A stretch of DNA of 64,000 nt, taken from NCBI GenBank assembly GCA_963792855.1, contig CAWBXZ010000003.1:124001-188000 (forward strand), written 5' to 3'. This document shows, piece after piece, positions 1 to 9,317 of this stretch (position 1 is its first letter; every line of letters begins with the position of its first letter). This stretch comes from SG8-40 sp963792855. Lineage in GTDB: Bacteria; Pseudomonadota; Gammaproteobacteria; Burkholderiales; Eutrophovitaceae. The notes under the pieces are model-generated. The model was not told the DNA's origin. It saw only the letters and a list, made by a program, of their open reading frames with translations, and did no database searches. Made by a program: the position numbers and the translations under genes.

Positions 1-538
1 GCGAGCATGCTGCACGAAGCACGACGTGTAGAATTTCCGGACACGCCATCATCTTTCCGCCTCCACGCCGACCTCTTTTGCGGTGAACGCTCCCCAGTCA
101 CTTCCTACCGTCGCCAGTGTGGTGTTCATCCGCATTGCGGACTATACGAAGCGACCTGTCCCCGAGCAGGCAGCGCTTGCGGTCACAGCTCGAATCCACG
201 CTTGCCGTGGCGTTGCAAAACGTCCCGGCGCGCTGCAGAATTCCTGTCGATGCGAACACCCGGCTTGCCGTGTCCCGAGCTTTCGATTGTGACGAAGCGT
301 TGCGAAGACTGACTGATCCGTCACCAAAAGATCGGGCGCGGCTGGTGCGCGCGCCGAGACATCCGGGTTTCTTGATGCGCACGCTGCGCGATCGTGAACT
401 GCGCACGCTGAACCTGACGGTGCTGCTTGCCGTAGCCATTTCATTACTGATCGCCACTTACTGACTGCTTGCCACCTGGCTGACCGCCATCCGGAAGCGG
501 GCGCAATTCGCCCCGTCAGGCAAGGCACGTGCGGCAAC
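1..538. other. No supported gene
   Basis: This stretch lies beyond the 3' end of the AddA-like gene. Open frames exist on both strands, but none has a recognisable domain, a convincing ribosome site or homology I can name. One plus-strand frame ending at 464 has a short hydrophobic tail (LLAVAISLLIA), which could be the end of a small membrane protein. I do not consider it supported. Confidence 0.4.
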
Positions 539-2956
539 TTACTGCAGTTCGAACAGCTTTCCTCCGGAAAAAATCAGGGCGGACTTGACGGTTTTCCCGG
601 GCATGAGTTTCGACACCGCAGCACAGTATTCAGCGAGTTGCGTGCGGTAAGGCCGTGCCGCGGCTTCCAGGCCATCCATATCGGCGACATCACTGGTCTT
701 GTAATCAAGAACCCATATGTCCTCGGAAAACTCAACGACACGGTCAATTCGCCGCAGTTCCCCGTTTTCTGAAACGTAGGACAGTTCGTTGATCGCGCGC
801 TCGTATCGGCCGGGATCGAAAAACCGCGACAACGTGGGCGTTGTAACGATGTCTTGCGCTGCATCCCAGATTGCATCGAACTCGGCTTCGGAGACACCCA
901 GTGACCGGCGCAAGAAAACACGATCAGTCACGCTTGCAGGCGGCACGAGCCGCTCCAGCAAGGCATGCACCAATGTCCCATGGCGGCGGCGCGGATCGAC
1001 AAGGTCATCGGTTCGCTTGCCGATATTCATCGGCATCTGCGCTGGAACCGGTGCGCTGCCGGTCCGGGGCACGAGTGGAACCTCCGGCGCGGCGGATGCG
1101 GGTGGCAGTTCGAGCTCCGGATCGGCAGTCTGAGCGCCGTTCGCGGCGACGGTCGCCGCAAGCCTGCGGTACCAGCTTTCACCAACATCGGCCGTTTCAA
1201 TGCCGCTGACGATCAGAACCTGCCTTGCTCGCGTAAGCGCGACATACAGCAAATTGAGGTTTTCGCGTTCAGCCAGGGAGGCGTCCTGCTCGAACAGTTG
1301 CGCCCTGCTCTCACCCCTTTCGTTCTTTCGGCTGAATAACGAGAAATGTCGGGGCGCTTCCGCCTCTGGCGGCCAGTCGACCAGCACATCATAAGTGTCG
1401 GCACGGGCATTGGCGGCATTCGCGTCGAGCAGCCAGACTACTGGCGCTTCCAGCCCCTTGGCGCCGTGCACCGTAAGAATTCTTACCGCGTCTGCACCTT
1501 CCGCGATGATGCCGGTATCCGGGGCATCCTCTGCCGCAGCGCGGCGCATGCTTTCGAGTTGGTGCAAGAAACCCTGCAGACTCGGGTAACGGCCGGAATC
1601 GATCGACAAGGCAACTTCCATGAATGCGTGCAAGTTCGCCGCAACACCAGCTCGCATCGGCACCGGCACCGCCGCCTCGTAACGGCGCATGACATCGGCT
1701 TCGAAATAGATTCGGTCGAGCAAGTCATGCACCGGCCTCAGGTCCGCATCCTCGATCCAGCCGGCCAGCAGGCGTTGCGCCCGGGCCACCGCTTCACTTG
1801 CTCCACCGTTTCTGGCAAGCGCGCACAGACGCTGCCACCAACTTGCACCGGCAGTCGCGCTAATTGCCAGCAGATCGGCATCGGTGACGGAAAAAACGGG
1901 AGAGCGCAATGTCGTCGCCAGGTGTATGTCGGCAAAAGGCACTACGAGAAATTGCAGCAAGGCGGTCAGATCTGCCGCTTCGAGCGTATCAAGCAGACCG
2001 CCCTGGCGCGAACCGATGTACGGAATTTGCGCCTCCCTTAGCGCTCGTTCATAAATGTCCAGATGCGTACGCGCCCTGACAAGAATGTGGATGTCTTCGA
2101 ATCGCAATGTGCGCAACCGCTCGCCATCCGCTATTTGCCAGCGACCAACCATCGTCCCGATCCGCTGCGCAAGTGCCTGTGCCTCGCGCACCCGCCTGCG
2201 ATCAGAGTCGTCGGGGCGCGGCGCATCCAGCGGATTGCGCCAACGACCCTCGCCCGCATCGGAAGCCTTGTCGGCGTCAAACAACGGCAGCAACTCTACC
2301 CGCCCGGGCAGCGATGCCTGATACGGATGATGCTCCTTGAAATCGCTCACGAGACCCTTGAAAAGCGCATTGACGAGCGACACGATCGCCGGAGCGTTAC
2401 GGCGCGTGACGTTCTGCTCCAGCTTGCAGGCGCCATGGCGCCCGGACAAGTAACTGCGGCCAACTTCGAACAGGCGGGGCTCCGCGCGCCTGAAGCGGTA
2501 GATCGACTGCTTCGGATCACCGACCAGGAAGACTCGCGGCTGGGACTGAACGTCCGCCGACGCCTCCAGCCATGCCTTCAGTATTTGCCATTGCAGCGGG
2601 TTGGTGTCCTGAAACTCATCGAGGAGGATGTGCCGATAGCGCGCGTCCAGGCGGTAGTGCATGTATTCAGCATAGTCGCTTGTCGTTAGCAACAACCAGC
2701 TTCTCCACTCGACATCGGCATAGTCAATGACACCGCGATTACGCTTGATCGACTCGTATCCCGTCAGCAATTCGGAACCGCACAAAAGCCCCGCTTCATT
2801 CATTCTGTAAACCGTTTGCTCGTCGAGCAACGCGCGGGCGCGCTCCAGCGCATTGCCTATTTGCCCGTGCAGCGACAACAAACGTTGTTGGCCGTCTTCG
2901 CCGAGGCGCCGCCTGCCGGCTTCAGTGGCTTTTCGCACACGCAGGTTCCCGCTCAC
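539..2956 (-). CDS. AddA-like helicase-nuclease, C-terminal part of a split gene
   Basis: This is the larger part of a UvrD/RecB-family helicase with a C-terminal RecB-type nuclease, acting in double-strand break repair with the AddB-like protein encoded upstream. Visible motifs are helicase motif II (LLDEFQDT, about residues 111-118), motif III (VGDPKQSIYRFR, 145-156), motif V (TVHGAKGLEAPVV), motif VI (LLYVALTRAR) and the nuclease core (DRVVEF then VLDYKTSD, about 749-756). Walker A and motif Ia are absent; they are in the preceding ORF. The start is a GTG that overlaps the preceding stop as GTGA, with no clear ribosome site. The two parts add up to about 1100 residues, close to the usual single AddA-like protein, so I read this as one gene interrupted by a frameshift. 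Two translationally coupled subunits is the alternative. Confidence 0.8.
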   Translation of the reverse strand: MSGNLRVRKATEAGRRRLGEDGQQRLLSLHGQIGNALERARALLDEQTVYRMNEAGLLCGSELLTGYESIKRNRGVIDYADVEWRSWLLLTTSDYAEYMHYRLDARYRHILLDEFQDTNPLQWQILKAWLEASADVQSQPRVFLVGDPKQSIYRFRRAEPRLFEVGRSYLSGRHGACKLEQNVTRRNAPAIVSLVNALFKGLVSDFKEHHPYQASLPGRVELLPLFDADKASDAGEGRWRNPLDAPRPDDSDRRRVREAQALAQRIGTMVGRWQIADGERLRTLRFEDIHILVRARTHLDIYERALREAQIPYIGSRQGGLLDTLEAADLTALLQFLVVPFADIHLATTLRSPVFSVTDADLLAISATAGASWWQRLCALARNGGASEAVARAQRLLAGWIEDADLRPVHDLLDRIYFEADVMRRYEAAVPVPMRAGVAANLHAFMEVALSIDSGRYPSLQGFLHQLESMRRAAAEDAPDTGIIAEGADAVRILTVHGAKGLEAPVVWLLDANAANARADTYDVLVDWPPEAEAPRHFSLFSRKNERGESRAQLFEQDASLAERENLNLLYVALTRARQVLIVSGIETADVGESWYRRLAATVAANGAQTADPELELPPASAAPEVPLVPRTGSAPVPAQMPMNIGKRTDDLVDPRRRHGTLVHALLERLVPPASVTDRVFLRRSLGVSEAEFDAIWDAAQDIVTTPTLSRFFDPGRYERAINELSYVSENGELRRIDRVVEFSEDIWVLDYKTSDVADMDGLEAAARPYRTQLAEYCAAVSKLMPGKTVKSALIFSGGKLFELQ

Positions 2957-3834
2957 CGGTCATCAACACCGGCCAGACGAGATCGAACCGACGCGCGGGA
3001 TCTCGCCTCACCGGATGCCAGGCGCAGTTCCTCTGCCCGCTCCACATCGCTCTTGACCTCGTTGCGTTCGAGCAATGCTGCGTATTCACCGAGCGCGTCC
3101 TGGAGTGACGGATCGGCAAACATCGCTGCGATGACATCATCATCAGGCGCCACCGCCATGGCACCGCGCAAGTTATCGAGCGCAAACCGCACCGGTTCCT
3201 GGCTGGACCGCGTAAAGGCCCACCATTCAGCGCGCTTGCGGACAAAGGCCGTGAGCAGCGAGCGCGTGCTCGCCAGGCCGTAATTCTCCAGCAGCCAGTT
3301 CAACGCCACAGCGACCGGACTATCCGGTTGCCGTTGCAGGCCTTCGGCAAACAGTTCCCAGGCTTCGTCAATGAGTGATGACTCCTGGTCCACCAGATTG
3401 GCGCCATTTGCCGAACCGGCTGCGAGCGGTGCACGCTTGAGCAGTTGCAGAAACCATCCATGGAAAGTACTGACGGTAATTCCTGGCTGGTCGGTCAGAA
3501 ACGCCTCGAACAGGGCTCTGGCGCGCGGCAGCGCCGCTTCGATTTCGCCCTCCGGGACTTCCCGGTCGCGTAAAAACTGCGCGATCTCCGTGTCGCCGCT
3601 GATGGCAAGGAAGTGCAGCCATTCGTGCAGGCGCGCCTGCATCTCCTGCGCCGCCTTGCGGGTAAACGTGATGGCGAGAATTTCCGAAGGCCGGACCCCG
3701 GCGAGCAATAACCTGACAATGCGCGAAACCAGCAACCAGGTCTTGCCGGATCCGGCGCACGCCTCAATGACGACCGAGTGCGCCGGGTCCAGAGCGGCGG
3801 CGTTAAGCTGCCGGATTTGTTGTTCCATCGTCAT
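2953..3834 (-). CDS. AddA-like helicase, N-terminal part of a split gene
   Basis: This is the N-terminal 293 residues of the UvrD/RecB-family helicase continued in the next ORF. It holds the Q motif region, Walker A (ACAGSGKT, residues 25-32), motif Ia (AITFTRKAAQEMQ, 54-66) and motif Ib (STFHGWF, from about 122). It stops before motif II, so alone it cannot be an ATPase. A third frame between about 3010 and 2960 reads VWPVLMTG, and the next ORF begins SGNLRVRKAT. AddA-like proteins have a similar LLT-x-x-G-x-PR stretch here, so two small indels close together could explain the break (inference). The gene starts 17 bases after the AddB-like stop, in the same operon. Confidence 0.8.
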   Translation of the reverse strand: MTMEQQIRQLNAAALDPAHSVVIEACAGSGKTWLLVSRIVRLLLAGVRPSEILAITFTRKAAQEMQARLHEWLHFLAISGDTEIAQFLRDREVPEGEIEAALPRARALFEAFLTDQPGITVSTFHGWFLQLLKRAPLAAGSANGANLVDQESSLIDEAWELFAEGLQRQPDSPVAVALNWLLENYGLASTRSLLTAFVRKRAEWWAFTRSSQEPVRFALDNLRGAMAVAPDDDVIAAMFADPSLQDALGEYAALLERNEVKSDVERAEELRLASGEARSRASVRSRLAGVDDR

Positions 3835-3851
3835 CTGAGCAACTGGCCCTG

Positions 3852-6614
3852 TCAGTAACTGTCATGCCAGTATTGTTTACGGCACAGGCCCTGCAACTCA
3901 CACCATCGGCAGGCGCTGTCGATTCCCTGGGCAGGCAACGGCGCACCGGACCGAAGCCGCGAAAAGATATTCTGCAACCGTGCCATCGCTTCTCCGACTT
4001 CCCCCAGAGCACCCTCGTCGAGAGAGACCATGCGTGCCTGCTTGTTATCAACCGAGAGATAACCGGCTTCGCGCACGCCGCCTGCCAGTAGCAAAACGTA
4101 GACTGGCAGTTGCACGTCCTCGCCAGGTTCGCCGGCGTTGCGACGCAAGTCCGTTGGCGAACGCGTTTTGTAGTCAATGACAGCGTAGCCTGCGCCGGCG
4201 CTGTCTTCGCGCACATCAATGCGGTCAAGCCGGCCCTCGAGCACAATGGTTGCCCCATCGGGGAGTTCAACCTCGAGTTCGCGCTTGCTCTCGCCCGCGT
4301 GAAAACGCCAGCCCTGCTGCTCGCGCTCGATCTGCCAATCCAGGTAAGCCGGAATCGTGGCGCCCCAGCGGATCGCCCAGGCATGACTTAAATAGTTGGC
4401 CTCGGTCGCCTCCCTGAATACCCGTTCACTGATTTCTGCGAGCACCTGCTCAAGCTGCTCACGCACGACCCCGGTACAAACCGGGAACTGCGCGTGAAAC
4501 CGGCGAAGAATACGATGCACGTACTCGCCGTAGTCGCGTTTTTCCATTTCCTCCCGGACTTCGTCGGGTTCGCGCAGCCCAAGAACATAGCGCCCGTAAT
4601 ACTGGTACGGACAGGCAACGAGACTGTTGTAAGCGCTGGCGCTGATCCGCTCCGGCAGGCTTTGCGGTGCCACTGCCGGCGCAGGACGCGTGCATGGCGG
4701 TGGCAACTCTGCCCGAGCCGGTGCGGCAACCTGCCACGAGGCAATCTCCCGTGCCAGATCATGATCCTTCAGGCTACTGCCCCAGGCCAGCTGATGAAAC
4801 ACTTCGGCTCGCTCGAACAACGGGCTGAGCAGGTTTTTCTCACCGTTGCGCAGTGCCTGCCAGGTAACGAGTACCCGGGCGCTGCGGCAAAGCAGCCCGC
4901 TCAGGTCGTCGACAATTTGCGCTATCCGGTGCTCAGCGACAGGCAAGCCCAGTTGCGCCCGCACCGACTCGCCAAACAACACGCTTTGCTGATCCGCGCC
5001 CGGCAAGTGCGCCGCATCGCAGCCAGTCAGAACAACTGCATCGAATGTTCGCATCCTTGTCAGCGAGAGCTGGGTGAAGACCACCGGACTGGCAACGCCG
5101 TCATCACGGAATTCCGCTCGCTCCAGTTGGCGATCGAGCCAACCGCGCCATTCGCCGAACGAGAACTGTTCCGCGCTGGCCTCGAGGTCGCGCATGAGGC
5201 GTTGCAGGTAATCGACAAGCTGCAATCCGGCGGGATCGCCCCGCAGCCCGTCCTCGACGCCGAGCGTCCGCAAACTGCCAAACAACATTGCCAGCCATTC
5301 ATGCAGGCTGCGGCGCCGTTCACGAGGCAGCAGACGCGCCGCGCCCGCAACGCGGTCCAGAAGCTCTGCGGCGTGCGCGAAGCCCCCGTTCGCCCCGGAC
5401 TCGACCGCCGAGCGGCAAGCCGCGAGGCCGGCGATTACCGAACTCGAACGAATCGCCCGTTCCAGCTCGTAGACTGCCTCGCGTCTTTGCTCCCAGCCGG
5501 CAAAGATGAAAGGCGACTTGACCAGGTCGAGCAAATCCTTGAAGTAGAAACCGCTGGATAAGGCATCGAGCCAGCGCATCACGACAGTACTGGCGGAGGT
5601 CGTGGAAAAAATCCAGCCGGTTTCGTCGTCTGTCATGATTCGGGAGCGCTCCAGAAGAGCGCGCGCCCGGCGTGCCACCAGCCGATCGAGCGCTACGACG
5701 GCAACCTTTCTGCATCCCTGCTTCAACCACATCCGGATCTGCGTTTCTGCCGCGCGTGCTTCCTGTTCCAGGCTCGGCGCACCGTACAGACCGAGCCGCC
5801 CGGCAACCGGGCTTTGCGGCACCGAACGGGCGAAAGCCGCAGCGCGCTCGCGCAGCACGTCTTCTTCCTTCGCGGGCGCCGGCCAACTCGCAGCGTAGAA
5901 ACGGGCCAGTTTCGAAGCATCCCCGGCATCTCCGGCGACTCGATACGCCTTGACCGGCATCCGCGTCGCGTAGCTTTCGAAAAAAGCCTGTTCACAGGGG
6001 ATCAACCCGGGAAGGCCGACGGCATACAGCCGGCACGTGGCGTGGCGCGCAATGTGCGCGAGTTGCAGTTGATAGACCGCAGCCGCATCAAGTGCGCCTT
6101 TGTGCGGCTGCGCCGAGGCATGCCACAGTTCGTAAACCAGTCGCGCCTCGAACTGCATGGCCTCACCGGATTTGGCCTGGTAGGCGGTCTCAAGCGCAGC
6201 TTCGAACGCCTGTATCGACTCCGGCAGCGCAACCTCGAAGCGGGTGAGTTCGTCGAACAGACGGGACAACTCTCCCGCAAGCGGCCACAGATTCGTTGCA
6301 TCGAGCCACTTGCGGGCGCGCAATGCGTCGAATAATGCCGCCTCGCGCACCACCTCCGGCAACAGTTCGCAAGCAACGGGCTGTTCTGCCGCCCACGTTC
6401 CGAGCGTCGTCAGTTTGGGAAGCATGACTGGCCCGCCGCTTTGCATGCCAATCTCCCGCGCCAGCACGGCGGCCGCGTGCAGGTTAGGCAAAACGACAAC
6501 GGCCCCCGAAAGGTCGGGGGCCGTTTCGCAAAAATCGGCCAACAGGTCCCTCGCCAGCACTGCGAGCGCGCCGTCTGGCGCTACCACCTCTGTCAGCAAG
6601 CGGGCCTCAGGCAC
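3852..6614 (-). CDS. AddB-like PD-(D/E)XK nuclease
   Basis: A 920-residue partner of the AddA-like helicase, expected to form a helicase-nuclease complex for processing broken DNA ends. The N-terminal two thirds look like an inactivated helicase scaffold: a clean Walker A is not visible. The C-terminal nuclease domain begins near residue 657 (ISASAYNSLVACPYQYY), with GRLDRID near 794 and the catalytic D-x-K in VIDYKT near 813-817. Four cysteines (about 668, 902, 905, 911; CRWCELQGLC at the end) match the iron-sulfur staple of AddB nucleases. It follows fdxA by 23 bases and precedes the helicase by 17. A perfect 12-bp hairpin lies inside codons 30-39 and is listed separately. Confidence 0.85.
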   Translation of the reverse strand: MPEARLLTEVVAPDGALAVLARDLLADFCETAPDLSGAVVVLPNLHAAAVLAREIGMQSGGPVMLPKLTTLGTWAAEQPVACELLPEVVREAALFDALRARKWLDATNLWPLAGELSRLFDELTRFEVALPESIQAFEAALETAYQAKSGEAMQFEARLVYELWHASAQPHKGALDAAAVYQLQLAHIARHATCRLYAVGLPGLIPCEQAFFESYATRMPVKAYRVAGDAGDASKLARFYAASWPAPAKEEDVLRERAAAFARSVPQSPVAGRLGLYGAPSLEQEARAAETQIRMWLKQGCRKVAVVALDRLVARRARALLERSRIMTDDETGWIFSTTSASTVVMRWLDALSSGFYFKDLLDLVKSPFIFAGWEQRREAVYELERAIRSSSVIAGLAACRSAVESGANGGFAHAAELLDRVAGAARLLPRERRRSLHEWLAMLFGSLRTLGVEDGLRGDPAGLQLVDYLQRLMRDLEASAEQFSFGEWRGWLDRQLERAEFRDDGVASPVVFTQLSLTRMRTFDAVVLTGCDAAHLPGADQQSVLFGESVRAQLGLPVAEHRIAQIVDDLSGLLCRSARVLVTWQALRNGEKNLLSPLFERAEVFHQLAWGSSLKDHDLAREIASWQVAAPARAELPPPCTRPAPAVAPQSLPERISASAYNSLVACPYQYYGRYVLGLREPDEVREEMEKRDYGEYVHRILRRFHAQFPVCTGVVREQLEQVLAEISERVFREATEANYLSHAWAIRWGATIPAYLDWQIEREQQGWRFHAGESKRELEVELPDGATIVLEGRLDRIDVREDSAGAGYAVIDYKTRSPTDLRRNAGEPGEDVQLPVYVLLLAGGVREAGYLSVDNKQARMVSLDEGALGEVGEAMARLQNIFSRLRSGAPLPAQGIDSACRWCELQGLCRKQYWHDSY
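6498..6525 (-). promoter_or_regulatory. Perfect 12-bp hairpin inside the start of the AddB-like gene
   Basis: Bases 6498-6509 and 6514-6525 are exact reverse complements (AACGGCCCCCGA with TCGGGGGCCGTT) around a four-base loop. On the transcribed strand of the AddB-like gene the stem is followed by a T-rich run (TTGTCGTTTT), so it resembles an intrinsic terminator or attenuator within codons 30-39. It could reduce addBA transcription after fdxA, act on antisense transcription, or merely reflect codon choice in ETAPDLSGAV. Structure seen; role inferred. Confidence 0.5.
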
Positions 6615-6637
6615 GCCGGGCTCGCGTCCAAGGGGGA

Positions 6638-6961
6638 TCAGCGCTCGAGCAAATGACGCTTGTCGGGTTTGTCCTTCCAGTCATCGGCGTCGTCGGGGGC
6701 GTCTTTCTTCTCCGTTATGCCGGGCCACGCTTTGGCGAGCTCGGCATTGAGCGCAAGGAAGTCGCGCTGATCTTCGGGCAGATCATCTTCGGCATAAATC
6801 GCTTCCACCGGGCATTCGGCCACACACAAGGTGCAGTCGATGCATTCATCGGGGTCGATCACCAGCATGTTCGGCCCCTCGCGGAAACAGTCAACCGGAC
6901 ATACATCCACACAGTCAGTGTACTTGCACTTGATGCAGCTCTCGACGACGACGTAAGTCAT
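6638..6961 (-). CDS. fdxA: 7Fe ferredoxin FdxA
   Basis: A 107-residue low-potential ferredoxin of the Azotobacter FdI type, carrying one [3Fe-4S] and one [4Fe-4S] cluster and acting in cytoplasmic electron transfer. The N-terminal CIKCKYTDCVDVCPVDC supplies ligands for both clusters, and ECIDCTLCVAECP the rest. The C-terminal extension (LNAELAKAWPGITEKKD) is typical of this subgroup. Length and motifs match the family closely. It is transcribed away from trxA and lies 23 bases before the AddB-like gene, so the three may share a transcript. Confidence 0.95.
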   Translation of the reverse strand: MTYVVVESCIKCKYTDCVDVCPVDCFREGPNMLVIDPDECIDCTLCVAECPVEAIYAEDDLPEDQRDFLALNAELAKAWPGITEKKDAPDDADDWKDKPDKRHLLER

Positions 6962-7395
6962 TACTATCCTTGCTTGCGTTGATTGGACACCGCGAAGCCG
7001 CCCCGGGGGCAGTCGGCATCAGGGTTGCTGCAGCCAGGGAAAACGGCCTCAACAAACCTGGTGTGCCAACGACCGGTCTCGCGAAAAACACGGATGGCAT
7101 TCTAGCAAAAGAGAACTGGCGGCCTGCTTTGCCGCGCAGCGCCTCGCGGCAGACAAGCACTTGTTTTTCGCGTTGCAGCCCAAATTGTGGCAATCGAGGT
7201 TCGTCAGCAGGCTTTGAATCGCGGAATGGGACAAGGCCAGGCGCCCGGACCCAAAAAGGCGCCAAAATTCACAACCGGCGCCCGGTTTTTGCTAGGATAC
7301 CGGTCTACTCCTCATGCTCCGGCCATCCAGCCTGCGCTGTCCACGACCCAAGCGGTAGTATTTTTTCCTTTTTTTATCCGAGGTAATCCAAAACA
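6962..7395. promoter_or_regulatory. Divergent region between fdxA and trxA
   Basis: This 434-base gap should hold promoters for both directions. A short perfect hairpin (AACCGG, loop CGC, CCGGTT) at 7273-7287 followed by TTT sits about 110 bases before trxA. It may be a terminator for an upstream-initiated transcript or part of the trxA leader. I see no canonical -35/-10 pair and no convincing ORF. Confidence 0.4.
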
Positions 7396-7722
7396 ATGAG
7401 CGGAAATATCGACCATGTCAGCGATGACACCTTTCAATCAGAGGTACTTCAGTCCGAAGTGCCGGTGCTCGTCGATTATTGGGCCGAGTGGTGCGGCCCT
7501 TGCAAGATGATCGCGCCCATACTGACCGAGGTCGCGCAGGAGTATGAGGGCCGCCTCAAGGTCGCCAAACTCAATATAGATGACAATCAGGCAACGCCGC
7601 CCAAATACGGTATACGGGGCATTCCGACCCTGATGTTGTTCAAGAACGGCAATGTTGAAGCGATGAAGGTCGGTGCGCTGTCAAAATCGCAACTCACCGC
7701 CTTTATTGACAGTAACATCTGA
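7396..7722 (+). CDS. trxA: Thioredoxin TrxA
   Basis: A 108-residue cytoplasmic thiol-disulfide reductase. The active site WCGPCK lies in VDYWAEWCGPCKM, the family cis-proline in GIRGIPTLMLF, and length and fold pattern match thioredoxin 1. It reduces ribonucleotide reductase and other substrates with NADPH via TrxB. It precedes rho, an arrangement common in proteobacteria. The 172-base gap to rho holds the rho leader. Confidence 0.97.
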   Translation: MSGNIDHVSDDTFQSEVLQSEVPVLVDYWAEWCGPCKMIAPILTEVAQEYEGRLKVAKLNIDDNQATPPKYGIRGIPTLMLFKNGNVEAMKVGALSKSQLTAFIDSNI

Positions 7723-7894
7723 AACCGTTTAGTCTTCGCCCCAGCCTGATCCTCGGGTGCCCAGACGACCAATTCACCAACATGAGGCACCCGGTTAGCA
7801 CGGGCGGTTGAAAGCTCTCTCTTCCCGCCACCCGGAATAACCCCCCTTTCCTTCTTCCGCAAGTCGTCATTCCCGGCACGACTCCCATCCCGAC
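7723..7894 (+). promoter_or_regulatory. Leader of rho with hairpin and C-rich, G-poor stretch
   Basis: The leader contains an 8-bp inverted repeat (CGGGTGCC at 7754-7761 with GGCACCCG at 7786-7793), then a strongly C/T-rich, G-poor run from about 7815 to 7892. Such runs are the kind of sequence Rho loads on. In Escherichia coli rho is autoregulated by Rho-dependent termination in its leader; the same logic here is inferred from composition only. Confidence 0.45.
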
Positions 7895-9154
7895 ATGCAT
7901 CTATCCGATCTGAAAAACCTTCATGTAAGCGAACTCGTCGATATGGCGATCGCCAACGAAGTCGAAAACGCCAACCGCCTGCGCAAGCAGGATCTGATCT
8001 TCGCCCTTCTCAAGAATCGGGCGAAAAAAGGTGACAGCATTTTCGGCAGCGGCACCCTCGAAGTCCTGCCTGACGGATTCGGCTTTCTGAGATCACCGGA
8101 CACATCGTATCTGGCCGGTCCCGATGATATTTATGTCAGCCCGTCGCAGATCAGGCGGTTCAATTTGCACACGGGAGACTCGGTAGAAGGGGAAATCCGC
8201 ACTCCGAAGGACGGTGAACGCTACTTCGCGCTCGTCAAAGTCGACAAGGTCAATGACGAAAAACCGGAAAACGCGAAACACAAGATTCTGTTCGAGAACC
8301 TCACACCGCTGTTCCCGACCGAAGGTCTGAAGATGGAGCGGGACATCAAGTCGGACGAAAACCTGACCGGGCGCATCATTGACATCATTGCACCGATCGG
8401 CAAGGGCCAGCGCGGCCTGTTGGTGGCGAGCCCGAAAAGCGGCAAAACCGTCATGCTGCAGCACATCGCGCATTCGATCGCATCGAATTTTCCGGACGTG
8501 TACCTGATCGTGCTCCTGATAGATGAGCGTCCCGAGGAAGTCACGGAAATGCAGCGATCGGTGCGTGGCGAGGTAGTTTCGTCAACCTTCGATGAGCCCG
8601 CCACACGCCACGTGCAAGTCGCCGAAATGGTGATGGAAAAAGCCAAGCGTCTGGTCGAGCACCGCAAGGACGTGGTGATATTGCTCGATTCGATAACGCG
8701 TCTGGCCCGCGCCTACAACACCGTGGTGCCGGCTTCCGGAAAGGTGCTCACTGGCGGTGTGGACGCCAATGCCTTGCAGCGTCCGAAACGCTTTTTCGGC
8801 GCCGCCCGCAACATCGAGGAAGGCGGATCGCTGACCATTATCGCGACAGCCTTGATCGACACCGGCTCGCGAATGGACGACGTGATCTACGAGGAATTCA
8901 AAGGCACGGGCAATATGGAAATCCACCTGGACCGGCGTATGGCGGAAAAGCGCATTTATCCTTCGATCAACGTCAATCGCTCCGGAACCCGTCGCGAGGA
9001 ACTGCTGCTGGAGCCCGACATCCTGCAAAAAGTCTGGATCCTGCGCAAGTTGCTCTACCCGATGGATGAACTCGAGGCAACCGAGTTCCTCGTCGGCAAG
9101 CTGAAAGCAACCAAGAACAACGCGGAGTTTTTTGACAGCATGCGCAAGGGCTAG
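7895..9154 (+). CDS. rho: Transcription termination factor Rho
   Basis: A 419-residue hexameric RNA-dependent ATPase that terminates transcription. The N-terminal domain (LSDLKNLHVSELVDMA) is followed by the cold-shock-like RNA-binding fold (GFGFLRSPDTSYL, about residues 61-73), Walker A (ASPKSGKT, 178-185), Walker B (VVILLDSITRLARAYN) and the R-loop region (TGGVDANALQRPKRFFGAARN). The length matches the usual 419 residues. trxA lies upstream and rpmE downstream. Confidence 0.98.
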   Translation: MHLSDLKNLHVSELVDMAIANEVENANRLRKQDLIFALLKNRAKKGDSIFGSGTLEVLPDGFGFLRSPDTSYLAGPDDIYVSPSQIRRFNLHTGDSVEGEIRTPKDGERYFALVKVDKVNDEKPENAKHKILFENLTPLFPTEGLKMERDIKSDENLTGRIIDIIAPIGKGQRGLLVASPKSGKTVMLQHIAHSIASNFPDVYLIVLLIDERPEEVTEMQRSVRGEVVSSTFDEPATRHVQVAEMVMEKAKRLVEHRKDVVILLDSITRLARAYNTVVPASGKVLTGGVDANALQRPKRFFGAARNIEEGGSLTIIATALIDTGSRMDDVIYEEFKGTGNMEIHLDRRMAEKRIYPSINVNRSGTRREELLLEPDILQKVWILRKLLYPMDELEATEFLVGKLKATKNNAEFFDSMRKG

Positions 9155-9317
9155 GCCCTGCCGCGGACGGGCTGAGGCGCCGGGCGCTGCGCTGCCGCCG
9201 CCGAGGTGGCATATCAACGAAGGGCGCCATGCTTGATAAACGACCGCTGGACGTGGATAATCGCGCCCTCGCGAATTGCGGGCGCACAATCCGCCCGCTC
9301 AAACGAAAGGAAACGCC

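Noticed and set aside
4494..5561. Plus-strand open frame of about 355 codons
   Set aside because: Antisense to the AddB-like gene; composition rich in Arg, Gln and Ala as expected for a shadow frame in GC-rich DNA.
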